Virus record (IMG/VR): IMGVR_UViG_3300037459_000185 | Coordinates: 1 to 41,247 of that record | Reading direction: 5' to 3' (one strand) | Source of the DNA: a virus | DNA: 41,247 nt | Shown: in pieces, positions 7,517 to 14,725 of the stretch | Numbering within the stretch: position 1 is the first letter of the stretch | Layout: each line of letters opens with the position of its first letter | Notes under the pieces: generated by a model | Seen by the model: the letters and a program-made list of their open reading frames with translations, nothing else | The model's database searches: none | Told to the model about the DNA's origin: nothing | Position numbers and translations under genes: made by a program

Positions 7517-8139
7517 GACTCTTCTCCCTTGGGTGCGTTGTCTAGGGCTTCGTAGGCAGCGGCAAACTCCCTGTGAGTGTCGATATGGACCCGCAACTTC
7601 CGGTGGCTACCACTTCGGATGATGTTCAAATCCGCCAGCACCAACCGTCCCTTCTCCACCACCTTCTCAGCGGCTTTGAGTTGGGCCTTCGCATCGGCTA
7701 GCAGCGCGTCTGATATGTCGTGCTCAGCGTGAGCGGCGGCGAGGGAGACCCGCAGCTTGGCGCTCTCGGTCTCAAGGGCGGCGAGGCGATCCTGAGCGTC
7801 ATTCAGGTGCTCCCGAAGACCCGTTCCGTATTCCCGCTCCGTCATCAGCCCCGACCCACCCGGCTTCAACCGAAAGACCTGTGGTTCCCACACCCCCGGC
7901 AGATCCCCTGCCTTACAGCTTTCATCCGTCAGGCATACCGCCAACCGAACGCCGTCAAGCCCGTCGTCTGGTACCGAGACTGCTGCCCATTCGAGCATGA
8001 CGGCTCGCGTGTCTTCAACTGTAAGCGTCTCGTCTGCCGATGGTGTGTCCGCAGTAGGAGCAGGATGCACGTCGCCATGCTTCCGAGCGTCGGGACAGTT
8101 GTCTCCGTCAGGACAGGGGGCGGTAGTAGAGTCAGTCAT
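7513..8139 (-). CDS. Coiled-coil protein, 208 aa
   Basis: The N-terminus holds CPDGDNCPDARKHGDVH, a possible zinc site. The middle region of about 60-100 residues is beta-like. Residues about 105-175 form a predicted coiled coil (AALETESAKLRVSLAAAHAEHD and following). It is the first gene after the promoter at 8194-8248, with a strong Shine-Dalgarno AGAGGAG. The family is unknown. Confidence 0.8.
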   Translation of the reverse strand: MTDSTTAPCPDGDNCPDARKHGDVHPAPTADTPSADETLTVEDTRAVMLEWAAVSVPDDGLDGVRLAVCLTDESCKAGDLPGVWEPQVFRLKPGGSGLMTEREYGTGLREHLNDAQDRLAALETESAKLRVSLAAAHAEHDISDALLADAKAQLKAAEKVVEKGRLVLADLNIIRSGSHRKLRVHIDTHREFAAAYEALDNAPKGEES

Positions 8140-8174
8140 GCCTTGCTCCTCTTCACTGAGTGCCTATCGGTCAT
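8136..8174 (-). CDS. 12-codon leader mini-ORF
   Basis: ATG at 8172-8174 begins the peptide MTDRHSVKRSKA, whose stop overlaps the start of the coiled-coil gene as ATGA. It is the first ORF on the transcript from the promoter at 8194-8248. A coupling or leader function is inferred only from the position. Confidence 0.3.
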   Translation of the reverse strand: MTDRHSVKRSKA

Positions 8175-8193
8175 GTTCGTCGTTCCTGTTCAC

Positions 8194-8248
8194 GTCCACC
8201 AACTCGGTCGACCATCGGGCACTATAGGGGTGGCGTTCGATTGTTCAA
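8194..8248 (-). promoter_or_regulatory. Leftward promoter with GAGTT-loop hairpin (copy 1)
   Basis: On the minus strand: TTGAAC at 8248-8243, a 16-base spacer, then TATAGT at 8226-8221. It is followed by a short stem-loop (8212-8194) with arms GTCGACC and GGTGGAC around GAGTT. The same -35, spacer length, -10 and hairpin occur at three other places. It drives the 7513-8139 gene and genes to its left. Confidence 0.75.
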
Positions 8249-8273
8249 GCGAATCCAGCGGGTTTCGAGAATT

Positions 8274-8816
8274 CTACGGACCCATCCCAGCAGCCACGAT
8301 CAACTCCCGCAACTCGTCGACTTCGGCCCTCAATTCCTCATCCATGATCTTGCGTTGGGAGTCGATTAGATCCTTGAAGACCTGGGCACCGTGCGTCGAG
8401 ATCTCGCCCTTGGATAGAGCCTGAATCACGATGTCCATCGATTCAAGGCATCCCTTCGCGTCGACTGTCTTCGGAAGGTCCAAAAGATCGGATGCAGGAT
8501 CGCTGGGGCGACGGGGCCGAAACGACGGCGACAGGTGCTTGAGCAGGAATTCTGTGGCCTTCAAATCGCCAGCTATCGACGCCGCCACCATCTTGCCCAG
8601 ATGGAAGGCAGTGAACTTGGCCTCCTCCCTGTTGCATCTGTCCGAAAACTCAGCGTCTTCGCTCATCCACCGATAGAGCGTGGATCTTGCTATTCCAGCG
8701 GACTTTGCAGCTTGGAGCTTACATCCGAACCCCTGCAATCTCTGGAAGATGATGGCGTCTGTCTCCTCCGAACGCTTCGGCGGTCTACCTGTTGGCTTGC
8801 CTGTTGGGGTTGCCAT
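8274..8816 (-). CDS. HTH protein, terminase-small-subunit-like, 180 aa
   Basis: A basic N-terminus with GRPPKRS leads into a helix-turn-helix (LQAAKSAGIARSTLYRWM, about residues 34-51) and DAEFSDRCNREE, then a helical region with GDLKATEFLLKHLSP. This order, with the GDxxAxxFLLK segment, is typical of phage small terminase subunits that recognise the packaging site. It is 6 kb away from terL and on the other strand, so the pairing is an inference. It could instead be a related HTH regulator. Confidence 0.7.
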   Translation of the reverse strand: MATPTGKPTGRPPKRSEETDAIIFQRLQGFGCKLQAAKSAGIARSTLYRWMSEDAEFSDRCNREEAKFTAFHLGKMVAASIAGDLKATEFLLKHLSPSFRPRRPSDPASDLLDLPKTVDAKGCLESMDIVIQALSKGEISTHGAQVFKDLIDSQRKIMDEELRAEVDELRELIVAAGMGP

Positions 8817-8819
8817 CGG

Positions 8820-9242
8820 TCAGACTTTCAATGCATCGCGCAACTCTTCCACGCTCCCGATCCGCGTCATCCCGGGATCTCCCTGAGACTCTTCTTCCCG
8901 CTCAACTACCGCAATGAAACGGATGTCGGTTCGCTCTGCGGCGACACGGATCGATCTGATCGCGGCGATCATGAACGGGCATGCATCCATGGCGACGATC
9001 AGGGAGACGTTTTCGGAGTACTCGCCCTTGAACAAGACGAACAGCCGCGCCAGTTCCCGCAGCTGCTCTGCCTTCCACATGAACACGGATACCGGCTTCT
9101 CGTACTCGCGACCACGGTTCCCAGCGATGATTCGTACATCGGAGAACCCACCGCTGCACAACGCTGCGACCCATTCTTCCTCCCGATTCGGCGCTTCCGT
9201 CGGGTGCTTCGGCAGCAGGATTGCGTAGGTCTCGTCACCCAC
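8820..9242 (-). CDS. Hypothetical protein, 140 aa
   Basis: GTG start; overlaps the upstream stop by 8 bases (GTGGGTGA). The alpha/beta pattern includes SDVRIIAGNRG, SLIVAMDACPFMIAAI and IRFIAVVEREEE, which suggests a small Rossmann-like or similar sandwich fold. I do not recognise the family. It lies between the small HTH protein and a zinc-finger protein. Confidence 0.75.
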   Translation of the reverse strand: MGDETYAILLPKHPTEAPNREEEWVAALCSGGFSDVRIIAGNRGREYEKPVSVFMWKAEQLRELARLFVLFKGEYSENVSLIVAMDACPFMIAAIRSIRVAAERTDIRFIAVVEREEESQGDPGMTRIGSVEELRDALKV

Positions 9243-9471
9243 GTTGCAACTGCTCCATCAGTAGGTCGTAGAGGATCCAGATGTCCTGGACCCGGTCTTC
9301 TACGTTGTGCCCATAGATGCGCCTGCACACCTTGCACAGGTTGCCGGGTATTCGATCACCTTGCCCGTGACGGATCGCGTGCTTGAAGTGCTTCACCACC
9401 GTGTTCTCGCGATTGCACTTGTCACACTGGCCGATCGTCTCCTCCAGTTCCTGGGGTGGGTCGTTAGGCAT
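9235..9471 (-). CDS. Small zinc-finger protein, 78 aa
   Basis: Cysteine pairs CDKC (about residue 16) and CKVC (about 46), with HGQGDRIPGNL between them, resemble an HNH-like or zinc-ribbon scaffold. No complete HNH catalytic set is visible. It starts inside the stop of the ParB-methyltransferase gene through an ATGCCTAA overlap, so it is likely co-translated with it. Confidence 0.75.
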   Translation of the reverse strand: MPNDPPQELEETIGQCDKCNRENTVVKHFKHAIRHGQGDRIPGNLCKVCRRIYGHNVEDRVQDIWILYDLLMEQLQRG

Positions 9472-10657
9472 TGGATTCCTCCAAGAGTTCGGCCTTCTCG
9501 CCGGTCAACTTCTCCCACCGCTGAATGATGACGTCGATGTAGCGTGGCTCGATCTCGATCCCGTAGCAGGTTCGACCGAGTTGTTCGGCGGCGATCAGGG
9601 TGGTGCCGGAACCGAGGTACATGTCAGCCACCGCTCCCTCCGTTTTCGTCTGTTCGATACACCACGCCATCAAGTCCACTGGTTTCTGTGTCGGGTGGAC
9701 TCGCGGCGCTCGCTCGCCAGCGCCCTTGCGGTACATCCCCTGCCATGTGTGATGAAGGAGGCGCGCGGCGCCAGGGAGATTCGTCCAGGCGATCTCGCAA
9801 TCTCCCAGGCTCGACTCCCTGAAGGCGCCGTCCTTCTTGTCCCAGACCAGCCATTTTGAGGAGGCGGGGAGCTTGTCGGCGAAGTGATTTCCGCCCCATA
9901 TCACCAGCGCAGGCGCGAGGTCGAGCAGGTGCGACGGGTCGAAAGGTTTGTCATCGCCAACGATCGGCGGGGCCTCATGCCGGGGCGCCGCCGTGCCTGG
10001 GAAATTGCCTGCCGTGCCCGATTTCCCCACGATCGAGATCCCATACGGTGGGTCAGTCACCACCGCGTCGAACTTTGGCAACCGCGCCACGTCCTCAGCC
10101 TGCGTCGAATCCCCACACAACACCCGATGATCACCCAAGGCCCACAACTGCCCACGCTTGGCGACAGGTTCCACTGGAGGTTCCGGGATGTCATCTTGGA
10201 TCACGTCCGGTTCGCCTGCGATGTCGGCTAGTAGTTCTTCCAGTTCCGATTCGTCGAAGCCCGTGGCCGACAGGATGTCCGGATCCTCGGCTTGAATCGA
10301 CGCCAACAGCTTCGCAAGGGTCTCGTCACTCCACTCGGCCAATTCGCTGCTACGATTATCGATTATCCCGTAAGCAGTTGCGGCAAGGTCCGGTTCGTCG
10401 ATGACGACCGCGGCGATGGTCTTCCACCCCAGCTTCCTGGCGACGATCAGGCGCGCGTTTCCGGCCCGCACGATCATGCCGTCTTTCTGGACGACGATCG
10501 GCTGACGCTGGCCGTACTTCACCAACGAAGTCCTGATCACTTCCAGGTTGTCTTCGTCGTGGATCCGGGCGTTGGTGGGGTCGAGAGTGAACTCGTCCAC
10601 GGACCGCGCCAGCGGCCGTAGCTGTTCGACGATGTGCTCGTTCTCGTCCTGCGTCAT
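9464..10657 (-). CDS. ParB-like domain fused to DNA methyltransferase, 397 aa
   Basis: Residues about 10-100 form a ParB/sulfiredoxin-like nuclease domain (DEFTLDPTNARIHDEDN, then VVQKDGMIVRAGNARLIVARKLG). Residues about 165-390 are an N6/N4 DNA methyltransferase: DPPYG (catalytic, motif IV), HPTQKP, then DMYLGSGTT (SAM binding). DPPY preceding the SAM motif places it in the beta class. Phages use such enzymes to modify their own DNA against restriction, or for regulation. Three hairpins and a mini-ORF in the 5' leader suggest translational control. The ATG has GAGAGG as its Shine-Dalgarno. Confidence 0.93.
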   Translation of the reverse strand: MTQDENEHIVEQLRPLARSVDEFTLDPTNARIHDEDNLEVIRTSLVKYGQRQPIVVQKDGMIVRAGNARLIVARKLGWKTIAAVVIDEPDLAATAYGIIDNRSSELAEWSDETLAKLLASIQAEDPDILSATGFDESELEELLADIAGEPDVIQDDIPEPPVEPVAKRGQLWALGDHRVLCGDSTQAEDVARLPKFDAVVTDPPYGISIVGKSGTAGNFPGTAAPRHEAPPIVGDDKPFDPSHLLDLAPALVIWGGNHFADKLPASSKWLVWDKKDGAFRESSLGDCEIAWTNLPGAARLLHHTWQGMYRKGAGERAPRVHPTQKPVDLMAWCIEQTKTEGAVADMYLGSGTTLIAAEQLGRTCYGIEIEPRYIDVIIQRWEKLTGEKAELLEESNA

Positions 10658-10713
10658 CCAGCGATCCCTCTCAGGTCCGCTGTCCTGTTCGCCCCTCTCA
10701 GGGCGGGCAGCAT
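10654..10713 (-). CDS. 19-codon upstream mini-ORF
   Basis: The ORF ends with TGA overlapping the methyltransferase ATG (ATGA). Its peptide MLPALRGANRTADLRGIAG has two LRG copies, because it is encoded by two of the CTGAGAGG repeats. It could be a coupling or leader ORF. No strong Shine-Dalgarno precedes it. Confidence 0.35.
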   Translation of the reverse strand: MLPALRGANRTADLRGIAG

Positions 10714-10755
10714 GTTCGTCACTTGGTTCTCGTTTCCGGCCTCTCAGCCGGTTCG
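10660..10755 (-). promoter_or_regulatory. Three CTGAGAGG hairpins upstream of the methyltransferase
   Basis: CTGAGAGG occurs three times on the minus strand (10747-10740, 10701-10694, 10674-10667). The first forms CCGGC-TGAGAG-GCCGG and the second CGCCC-TGAGAG-GGGCG, both perfect 5-bp stems with the same hexaloop. The third has a weak stem and contains the gene's Shine-Dalgarno. Stem sequences differ while the loop is constant, which looks like an RNA protein-binding or autoregulatory element. I saw the motif nowhere else in the window. Confidence 0.6.
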
Positions 10756-10804
10756 GGTTGTTCCGGACGGCGGGAACCTACAACGAATCCGGGCCCGTGT
10801 CCAG

Positions 10805-11074
10805 TCAGGGCGCATCTACGTCGACTTGGATCATCTTCCCCTCGATCCAGGAATGGAGGCACTGCGGCCAGCACAGCAGGGCGCCACCGGCATCGACATC
10901 CCCGGTTTCTTCGTCAACCTTCCACAGGTATTCGCCTTCGGTGACGATCTCGGTGAGACATCGATTCGTTCCGGTTCCGACGCCGTAGCGGTTCAGCAAC
11001 ACCCACGGCTTGTCGAGTCCGACGTGCTCGCCGCAGTAGTCGCAGCGGGTTCGACGGGTCGATTCATCGTCCAT
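10805..11074 (-). CDS. Small Cys-rich protein, 89 aa
   Basis: CDYCGEH (about residues 11-17), with cysteines in NRCLTE and LLCWPQCLHSW further on, suggests one zinc site. The rest is beta-like (YLWKVDEETGDVD). It precedes the ParB-methyltransferase leader by about 147 bases. No family is recognised. Confidence 0.7.
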   Translation of the reverse strand: MDDESTRRTRCDYCGEHVGLDKPWVLLNRYGVGTGTNRCLTEIVTEGEYLWKVDEETGDVDAGGALLCWPQCLHSWIEGKMIQVDVDAP

Positions 11075-11126
11075 GGCGGCGGTTCCATGCGATGACGGGA
11101 CTGGCGCCCTGGATTTCGCTTACCAT
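11064..11126 (-). CDS. 20-codon bridging mini-ORF
   Basis: ATG overlaps the stop of the 93-residue gene (ATGGTAA), and its TGA lies inside the first codons of the 89-residue gene. This ORF fills the only gap between these two genes. The peptide MVSEIQGASPVIAWNRRHGR has no recognisable features. Confidence 0.3.
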   Translation of the reverse strand: MVSEIQGASPVIAWNRRHGR

Positions 11127-11401
11127 AGATCCTCTGTGAATAGGAGGACGTGGTCAGACGCCGTTGGGAGAAGTTGGCCCGCCCGACGAGCAATCTTTTT
11201 CGCCTGGGCCCGCTCCCAAAACCTGCCGAAGTTGTCGACGAATCCCTGCACACCCCTGACCGGCAACGTGACCGCCCGCTCGGCAAGGTGCTCGATGATG
11301 TGATGGTGGCGAGACGGGGCGTCGAGAACATGTACCGCTGCGTCCGGTGTCCGGATGGCAGCCGCAACGATGCGGGTCTCGTCCTTGGTAACTTCGTTCA
11401 C
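11120..11401 (-). CDS. Hypothetical protein, 93 aa
   Basis: The GTG start overlaps the upstream stop as GTGA. The sequence contains a histidine cluster (SRHHHIIEHLAE, about 30-41) and a basic helix (RFWERAQAKKIARRAGQ). It reads as a small alpha/beta protein. The histidines could bind metal, but no known site is recognised. Confidence 0.75.
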   Translation of the reverse strand: MNEVTKDETRIVAAAIRTPDAAVHVLDAPSRHHHIIEHLAERAVTLPVRGVQGFVDNFGRFWERAQAKKIARRAGQLLPTASDHVLLFTEDLW

Positions 11402-11598
11402 AACCCGTCGCGTTCCCGCTGCTCGCGGATCCGCAGCGATGCCTGCTGGAGTGCGTTGCCCGCTTCGTGTAGGGCGCAGGCAAGGCACTGTTTGACCGAC
11501 CTGGTACCTGACGTGAACTCGGTCTCTTCGCACCCGCATGGATGAAGCTCCATCGACTTGACGCCTATCGGCTCCGGTTCTTCCAGTTCGTCAATCAT
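11398..11598 (-). CDS. Small Cys-rich protein, 66 aa
   Basis: The ATG at 11598 overlaps the upstream stop as ATGA and follows a GGGAGG ribosome-binding site. HPCGCEE and CLACALHE supply four cysteines and two histidines, a likely zinc site, followed by a charged helix (LRIREQRER). The function is unknown. Confidence 0.7.
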   Translation of the reverse strand: MIDELEEPEPIGVKSMELHPCGCEETEFTSGTRSVKQCLACALHEAGNALQQASLRIREQRERDGL

Positions 11599-12020
11599 AC
11601 CCGCCTCCCACACAGTACACGCTCCTGCCCTGACTCCCAGGGGACGTCGCGGACGCTGATGCCATCGATCCGGACTTGTTCCATGTACAAGACCTCTGCC
11701 CCTGCCAACATCGGGATCAGGATACGACCGGATCCGTGCGGGACGGAAACGAACGCAACCTCACCCCAGTCCGCCTCGGCTGCGTCGAACGTGATGTCCT
11801 TCGCGTTGTTCCAATTCTCGGGAACGGCTACGCGGGAATAGCCCGCGCCACTGACCTCGGTGCCGTCCTGGTGGTGCAGCCCGATGCCCTTCGGATCGTG
11901 GATCGGCTTCTTCGGCTGCCGTGCACCGGCCACCCTGCCGTCGGTGATCCTACGAAGGACCGTGATGGACGCGACAGCGCCGCCGAACAGTGCGAAGAAC
12001 TCTCGTCTGGTTGGAATCAT
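11595..12020 (-). CDS. Tail-type domain with twin-arginine-like N-terminus, 141 aa
   Basis: The first 24 residues (PTRREFFALFGGAVASITVL) look like a twin-arginine export signal: RR, F, then a hydrophobic stretch. The remainder resembles a structural domain common in phage tail or fibre-associated proteins (YSRVAVP, then NWNNAKDITFDAAEADWGEV, then a PMLAG-like strand). The match is from memory of the family pattern. The combination is odd, since export of a virion protein would be unusual. The N-terminus might simply be a membrane anchor. Confidence 0.7.
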   Translation of the reverse strand: MIPTRREFFALFGGAVASITVLRRITDGRVAGARQPKKPIHDPKGIGLHHQDGTEVSGAGYSRVAVPENWNNAKDITFDAAEADWGEVAFVSVPHGSGRILIPMLAGAEVLYMEQVRIDGISVRDVPWESGQERVLCGRRV

Positions 12021-12409
12021 GATTCATCGGCCGGCGAACTGTCCGGCCCCTCGGGCTTGGATTGTAGCGAGATGGGCGCAGCCAATGCAGTATCCAATCG
12101 GGCCAAGATCTTCCGATCGACGATCATCTCACGAAAGTGATCGAAGGTCGTGGTCTCGTAGGCGCTGTCCGATAGTTCCTTCGCGATCGTCTCAACCGTC
12201 TCCGTCTTCGCTGCATGTGCCTGCCTGACGAGTCCTGCCGTCTGCTCAACGGTCGCCTTCACCAGTCGCTCCAGGTAGTTGGCTGCGCCGAGTAGGTCGC
12301 TCGATCCGATGTGAAACTCGGCGTCCATCGGGAACTTCCACACCTGGGCGAGACGGATCACCCGGCGAACGTGCTCCTCCATGGATACCTGTAGGTCTTC
12401 GTCAGTCAT
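12017..12409 (-). CDS. Hypothetical helical protein, 130 aa
   Basis: The start at 12409 overlaps the upstream stop by 8 bases (ATGACTGA). The product is mostly helical and acidic at the C-terminus (SKPEGPDSSPADES). It includes AANYLERLVKATVEQTAGLVRQ, compatible with a helical bundle. I do not recognise it. Confidence 0.75.
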   Translation of the reverse strand: MTDEDLQVSMEEHVRRVIRLAQVWKFPMDAEFHIGSSDLLGAANYLERLVKATVEQTAGLVRQAHAAKTETVETIAKELSDSAYETTTFDHFREMIVDRKILARLDTALAAPISLQSKPEGPDSSPADES

Positions 12410-12803
12410 CGGATTCGTTCTCATCTGAGTCGACAGATGGCGTTGGCCTCGTGCCGTAGTTCGTCTCGGTGACGAATCTCAAGTCGGCCCGGTTCACGTC
12501 CGATGGATTGAAGGGGTTCGAGTCCTGGAGCGAGAGCGCGTAGGAATCGCCGTCCTTGTACAGTTCGTAATCCCGCTGCACCGGTGTTGGTGTCCCGTCT
12601 ACTTCTTCGATGAGCCACGTCCGCACGATGACGATCATCATTCCAGCGGCGATCGAAACGCGATGAGGCGGAATGTATCCCCCCATGATCACGCGTAGAC
12701 TGTTGTCGCCCTCGATCGAAAACAGGGTCTCTCCATGCGGTATCAGGCCGCGCGCCTTCTCCATGTAGTCGAAGAGTTCTGCGGTTGGATCTTGGTCAGC
12801 CAT
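12402..12803 (-). CDS. Hypothetical protein, 133 aa
   Basis: The sequence is a likely beta-rich protein with GETLFSIEGDNSLRVIMGGYIPPHRV, a hydrophobic MMIVIVRTWLIEEV strand pair and an acidic tail. The family is unknown. The ATG overlaps the 3' end of the 48-residue gene by 8 bases. Confidence 0.75.
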   Translation of the reverse strand: MADQDPTAELFDYMEKARGLIPHGETLFSIEGDNSLRVIMGGYIPPHRVSIAAGMMIVIVRTWLIEEVDGTPTPVQRDYELYKDGDSYALSLQDSNPFNPSDVNRADLRFVTETNYGTRPTPSVDSDENESDD

Positions 12804-12942
12804 CGGATTCCTTTGGTTCAGGTAGGCCAGCGAGTGCGGTACGCCAACGATTCAACTCCTCTTCGCAACGCGCAAGCGCATCCAAGAACTGGACGTACTG
12901 CGGCGTCGGTCTCCACGATGTGATTCGGCTTCCGCTGGTCAC
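12796..12942 (-). CDS. Small protein, 48 aa
   Basis: The GTG start overlaps the previous stop as GTGA, and its own stop overlaps the next ATG by 8 bases (ATGGCTGA). The core is a charged amphipathic helix (YVQFLDALARCEEELNRWRT). The two overlaps and the helical composition make it a credible gene. The function is unknown. Confidence 0.65.
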   Translation of the reverse strand: MTSGSRITSWRPTPQYVQFLDALARCEEELNRWRTALAGLPEPKESDG

Positions 12943-13253
12943 GTTGCCCGCATCTCCCGCTCGATCTCAGCGACGATCAGTGCGCCAGCGATCACCAATT
13001 GGCGAACACGATCACCGGAGTGCTTCTCGATCAGCCCCCAAGAATCCCTGGTGTCTCCCTTGATCAACGAAGTTCGTTCCAATGGATCAACAACCATAGC
13101 ATCCGTCCCATTCACGGCGAGCGCCGCGGCGATGACGGCCATCGCACCATCGCTATGCGTGTCGTCATGTTCCGCGGTCCATCCCTCGTCGTGCACTTGC
13201 CGCCACCGTTCGTCGTAGATCAGATTGACCACCGTTCTCGTTCTCGTTTTCAT
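12939..13253 (-). CDS. Phage protein of the 'EGWxxEHDD' type, 104 aa
   Basis: The segment YDERWRQVHDEGWTAEHDDTHSDGAM (residues about 12-37) followed by AAALA is the hallmark of a widespread short phage family of unknown role. Its conserved His and Asp residues suggest metal or nucleotide binding. The start at 13253 is set by the ATGA overlap. The C-terminus is a helix (VIAGALIVAEIEREMR). Confidence 0.8.
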   Translation of the reverse strand: MKTRTRTVVNLIYDERWRQVHDEGWTAEHDDTHSDGAMAVIAAALAVNGTDAMVVDPLERTSLIKGDTRDSWGLIEKHSGDRVRQLVIAGALIVAEIEREMRAT

Positions 13254-13981
13254 GTCGGAACACTCACCTTGTTGTAGATGCACAGGTCGCGGCCGTGTTG
13301 GCGCCGGTACGTGCGCGACGGTCCGGTCTGTGTCGGGTCGTACACCTCGCACCCGGAATCCTCCAGCATCTGCATCGCGAACAGCGCCGGTTCACAGATC
13401 CTGCTGGCCCCGACTTTCTGCTTCGGCGACATGTCGGGGTGCGGCATCTTCCACCGCGCCCGGTTGAAGTACGGGCCCATGCTGACGTGCTGGACGTCGC
13501 CGTGGTGGCCGACCACGAGTTGACAGTTGAAGCTCGGGCCGAGGATTCGGGCCATGCCGCCTACCTTCTTGCGCATGAAGTCCATGAAGATGATCCACCA
13601 CTTCGACCCTGGCGACGGGTTGACAAAGTCGTCGTTCCGAGCCTCTTCGCCCTCCAGGTCGATGATCTTGACGACGTGACCGAACGACGTGTACGTGCCT
13701 GACGTCATGGCGTGCTGAACCGCGCCAATCGCATCGTCTGGAACGGCCAGCTTCTCCTTGAACTCGAACCACGCCACTTCGATGTCATCAGGAACCGCGA
13801 TGCGGCGCCCCACGATTGGCTCCGTGCTCGGATGCGCGGTCCGGTAGTCGGCACAGTTCGTGATCTCGAACACGACCGCGTCCTGCACCATCGGCATCTC
13901 GCGCGCCTTGGTTTCCTTCCCGTCGCGCATGTTGAACAGGGGGTACCAGTCATCCACTACCAGTTGGTCGAAGAACAGCAT
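13250..13981 (-). CDS. Hypothetical protein, 243 aa
   Basis: ATG overlaps the upstream stop in TGATG. The protein is aromatic with several beta segments (DAVVFEITNC, SKWWIIFMDFMRKK, CQLVVGHHGDVQHVSMG) and scattered cysteine/histidine residues. Residues about 195-230 (ICEPALFAMQMLEDSGCEVYDP) look helical. I do not recognise a family or catalytic motif. Confidence 0.8.
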   Translation of the reverse strand: MLFFDQLVVDDWYPLFNMRDGKETKAREMPMVQDAVVFEITNCADYRTAHPSTEPIVGRRIAVPDDIEVAWFEFKEKLAVPDDAIGAVQHAMTSGTYTSFGHVVKIIDLEGEEARNDDFVNPSPGSKWWIIFMDFMRKKVGGMARILGPSFNCQLVVGHHGDVQHVSMGPYFNRARWKMPHPDMSPKQKVGASRICEPALFAMQMLEDSGCEVYDPTQTGPSRTYRRQHGRDLCIYNKVSVPT

Positions 13982-14235
13982 CAGTTTTGGCTCGGGGGTG
14001 GGGGTGTAGTAGATGGCCCATGGCCGCGGATGCCGAATTCCTCGTCGTGTTGGTTGAACCGCTGTGAGATCCACTCATCGATCTCCTTCGCACAGCTTCC
14101 GTCCGCCACGATGACGATCAGACCGGTCGATGAATTCGCCAATCCAATCCGGTCATCAGGACCGTAGTTCTGGATTTTGTGCCATAGCCGCTGCGCGGCC
14201 CCGGCTACCTGTTCATCCAGTGGTACTTTCGGCAT
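13981..14235 (-). CDS. Hypothetical protein, 84 aa
   Basis: The start at 14235 has AGGAGGAACC just upstream and overlaps the 3' end of the preceding gene by 23 bases. The sequence combines helices (EQVAGAAQRLWHKIQ) with a hydrophobic strand (TGLIVIVADG) and a proline-rich tail. The function is unknown. Confidence 0.7.
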   Translation of the reverse strand: MPKVPLDEQVAGAAQRLWHKIQNYGPDDRIGLANSSTGLIVIVADGSCAKEIDEWISQRFNQHDEEFGIRGHGPSTTPPPPSQN

Positions 14236-14725
14236 CGATTGGTTCCTCCTCGAAGCGAAGCAGCCCATCGGCCTTCGCCTTCGCGCGCACCTCTTCCGGC
14301 CATGCGCTGACGTCGTCGCCGAACATGGATCCCAGGACGCCTATCTTGTCGCTCTCAGTGGGCGTCAGAAGCGGGACCGGGGCCGCAGGGAGTTCGAACC
14401 CCCGCATCTCCGTTTGCGACAGGATCTCCTCGATCCACGGATCCGCCATCAGACGCGCGACCTTTGAATCGAACGGCACACGGTTGCCTTTCGCGTAGTC
14501 CTCGCCCCGTTTCGTGACCGGAATCCCCATTCCTACCACCTCCCACTGGTGATTCCGCGCCGTGATCAGCAGTTGGTCAGGCCGAACCATGCGATTGTCG
14601 TCGGCCGCAGCAGCCGGACACGGAGTCGCGGCCCCGCTCAGGCGCACACGGAACGTCACGGAATCGATCGCCGCGGTCAAAACGGTCGTCGGCTCTTCTG
14701 TCTTCTGTACTTCGGTCTCCGTCAT
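14213..14725 (-). CDS. Hypothetical protein, 170 aa
   Basis: The ATG overlaps the winged-helix gene's stop as ATGA. The N-terminal half contains beta strands (AAIDSVTFRVRLSGA, DQLLITARNHQWEVVG). The C-terminal half is helical and acidic. There is no family assignment. Co-translation with the winged-helix protein suggests a linked role. Confidence 0.75.
   Translation of the reverse strand: MTETEVQKTEEPTTVLTAAIDSVTFRVRLSGAATPCPAAAADDNRMVRPDQLLITARNHQWEVVGMGIPVTKRGEDYAKGNRVPFDSKVARLMADPWIEEILSQTEMRGFELPAAPVPLLTPTESDKIGVLGSMFGDDVSAWPEEVRAKAKADGLLRFEEEPIDAESTTG

Noticed and set aside
10660-10755. TPP riboswitch suggested by CTGAGA
   Set aside because: Three copies in separate small hairpins and no other conserved THI-box segment; the downstream gene is not thiamine-related.
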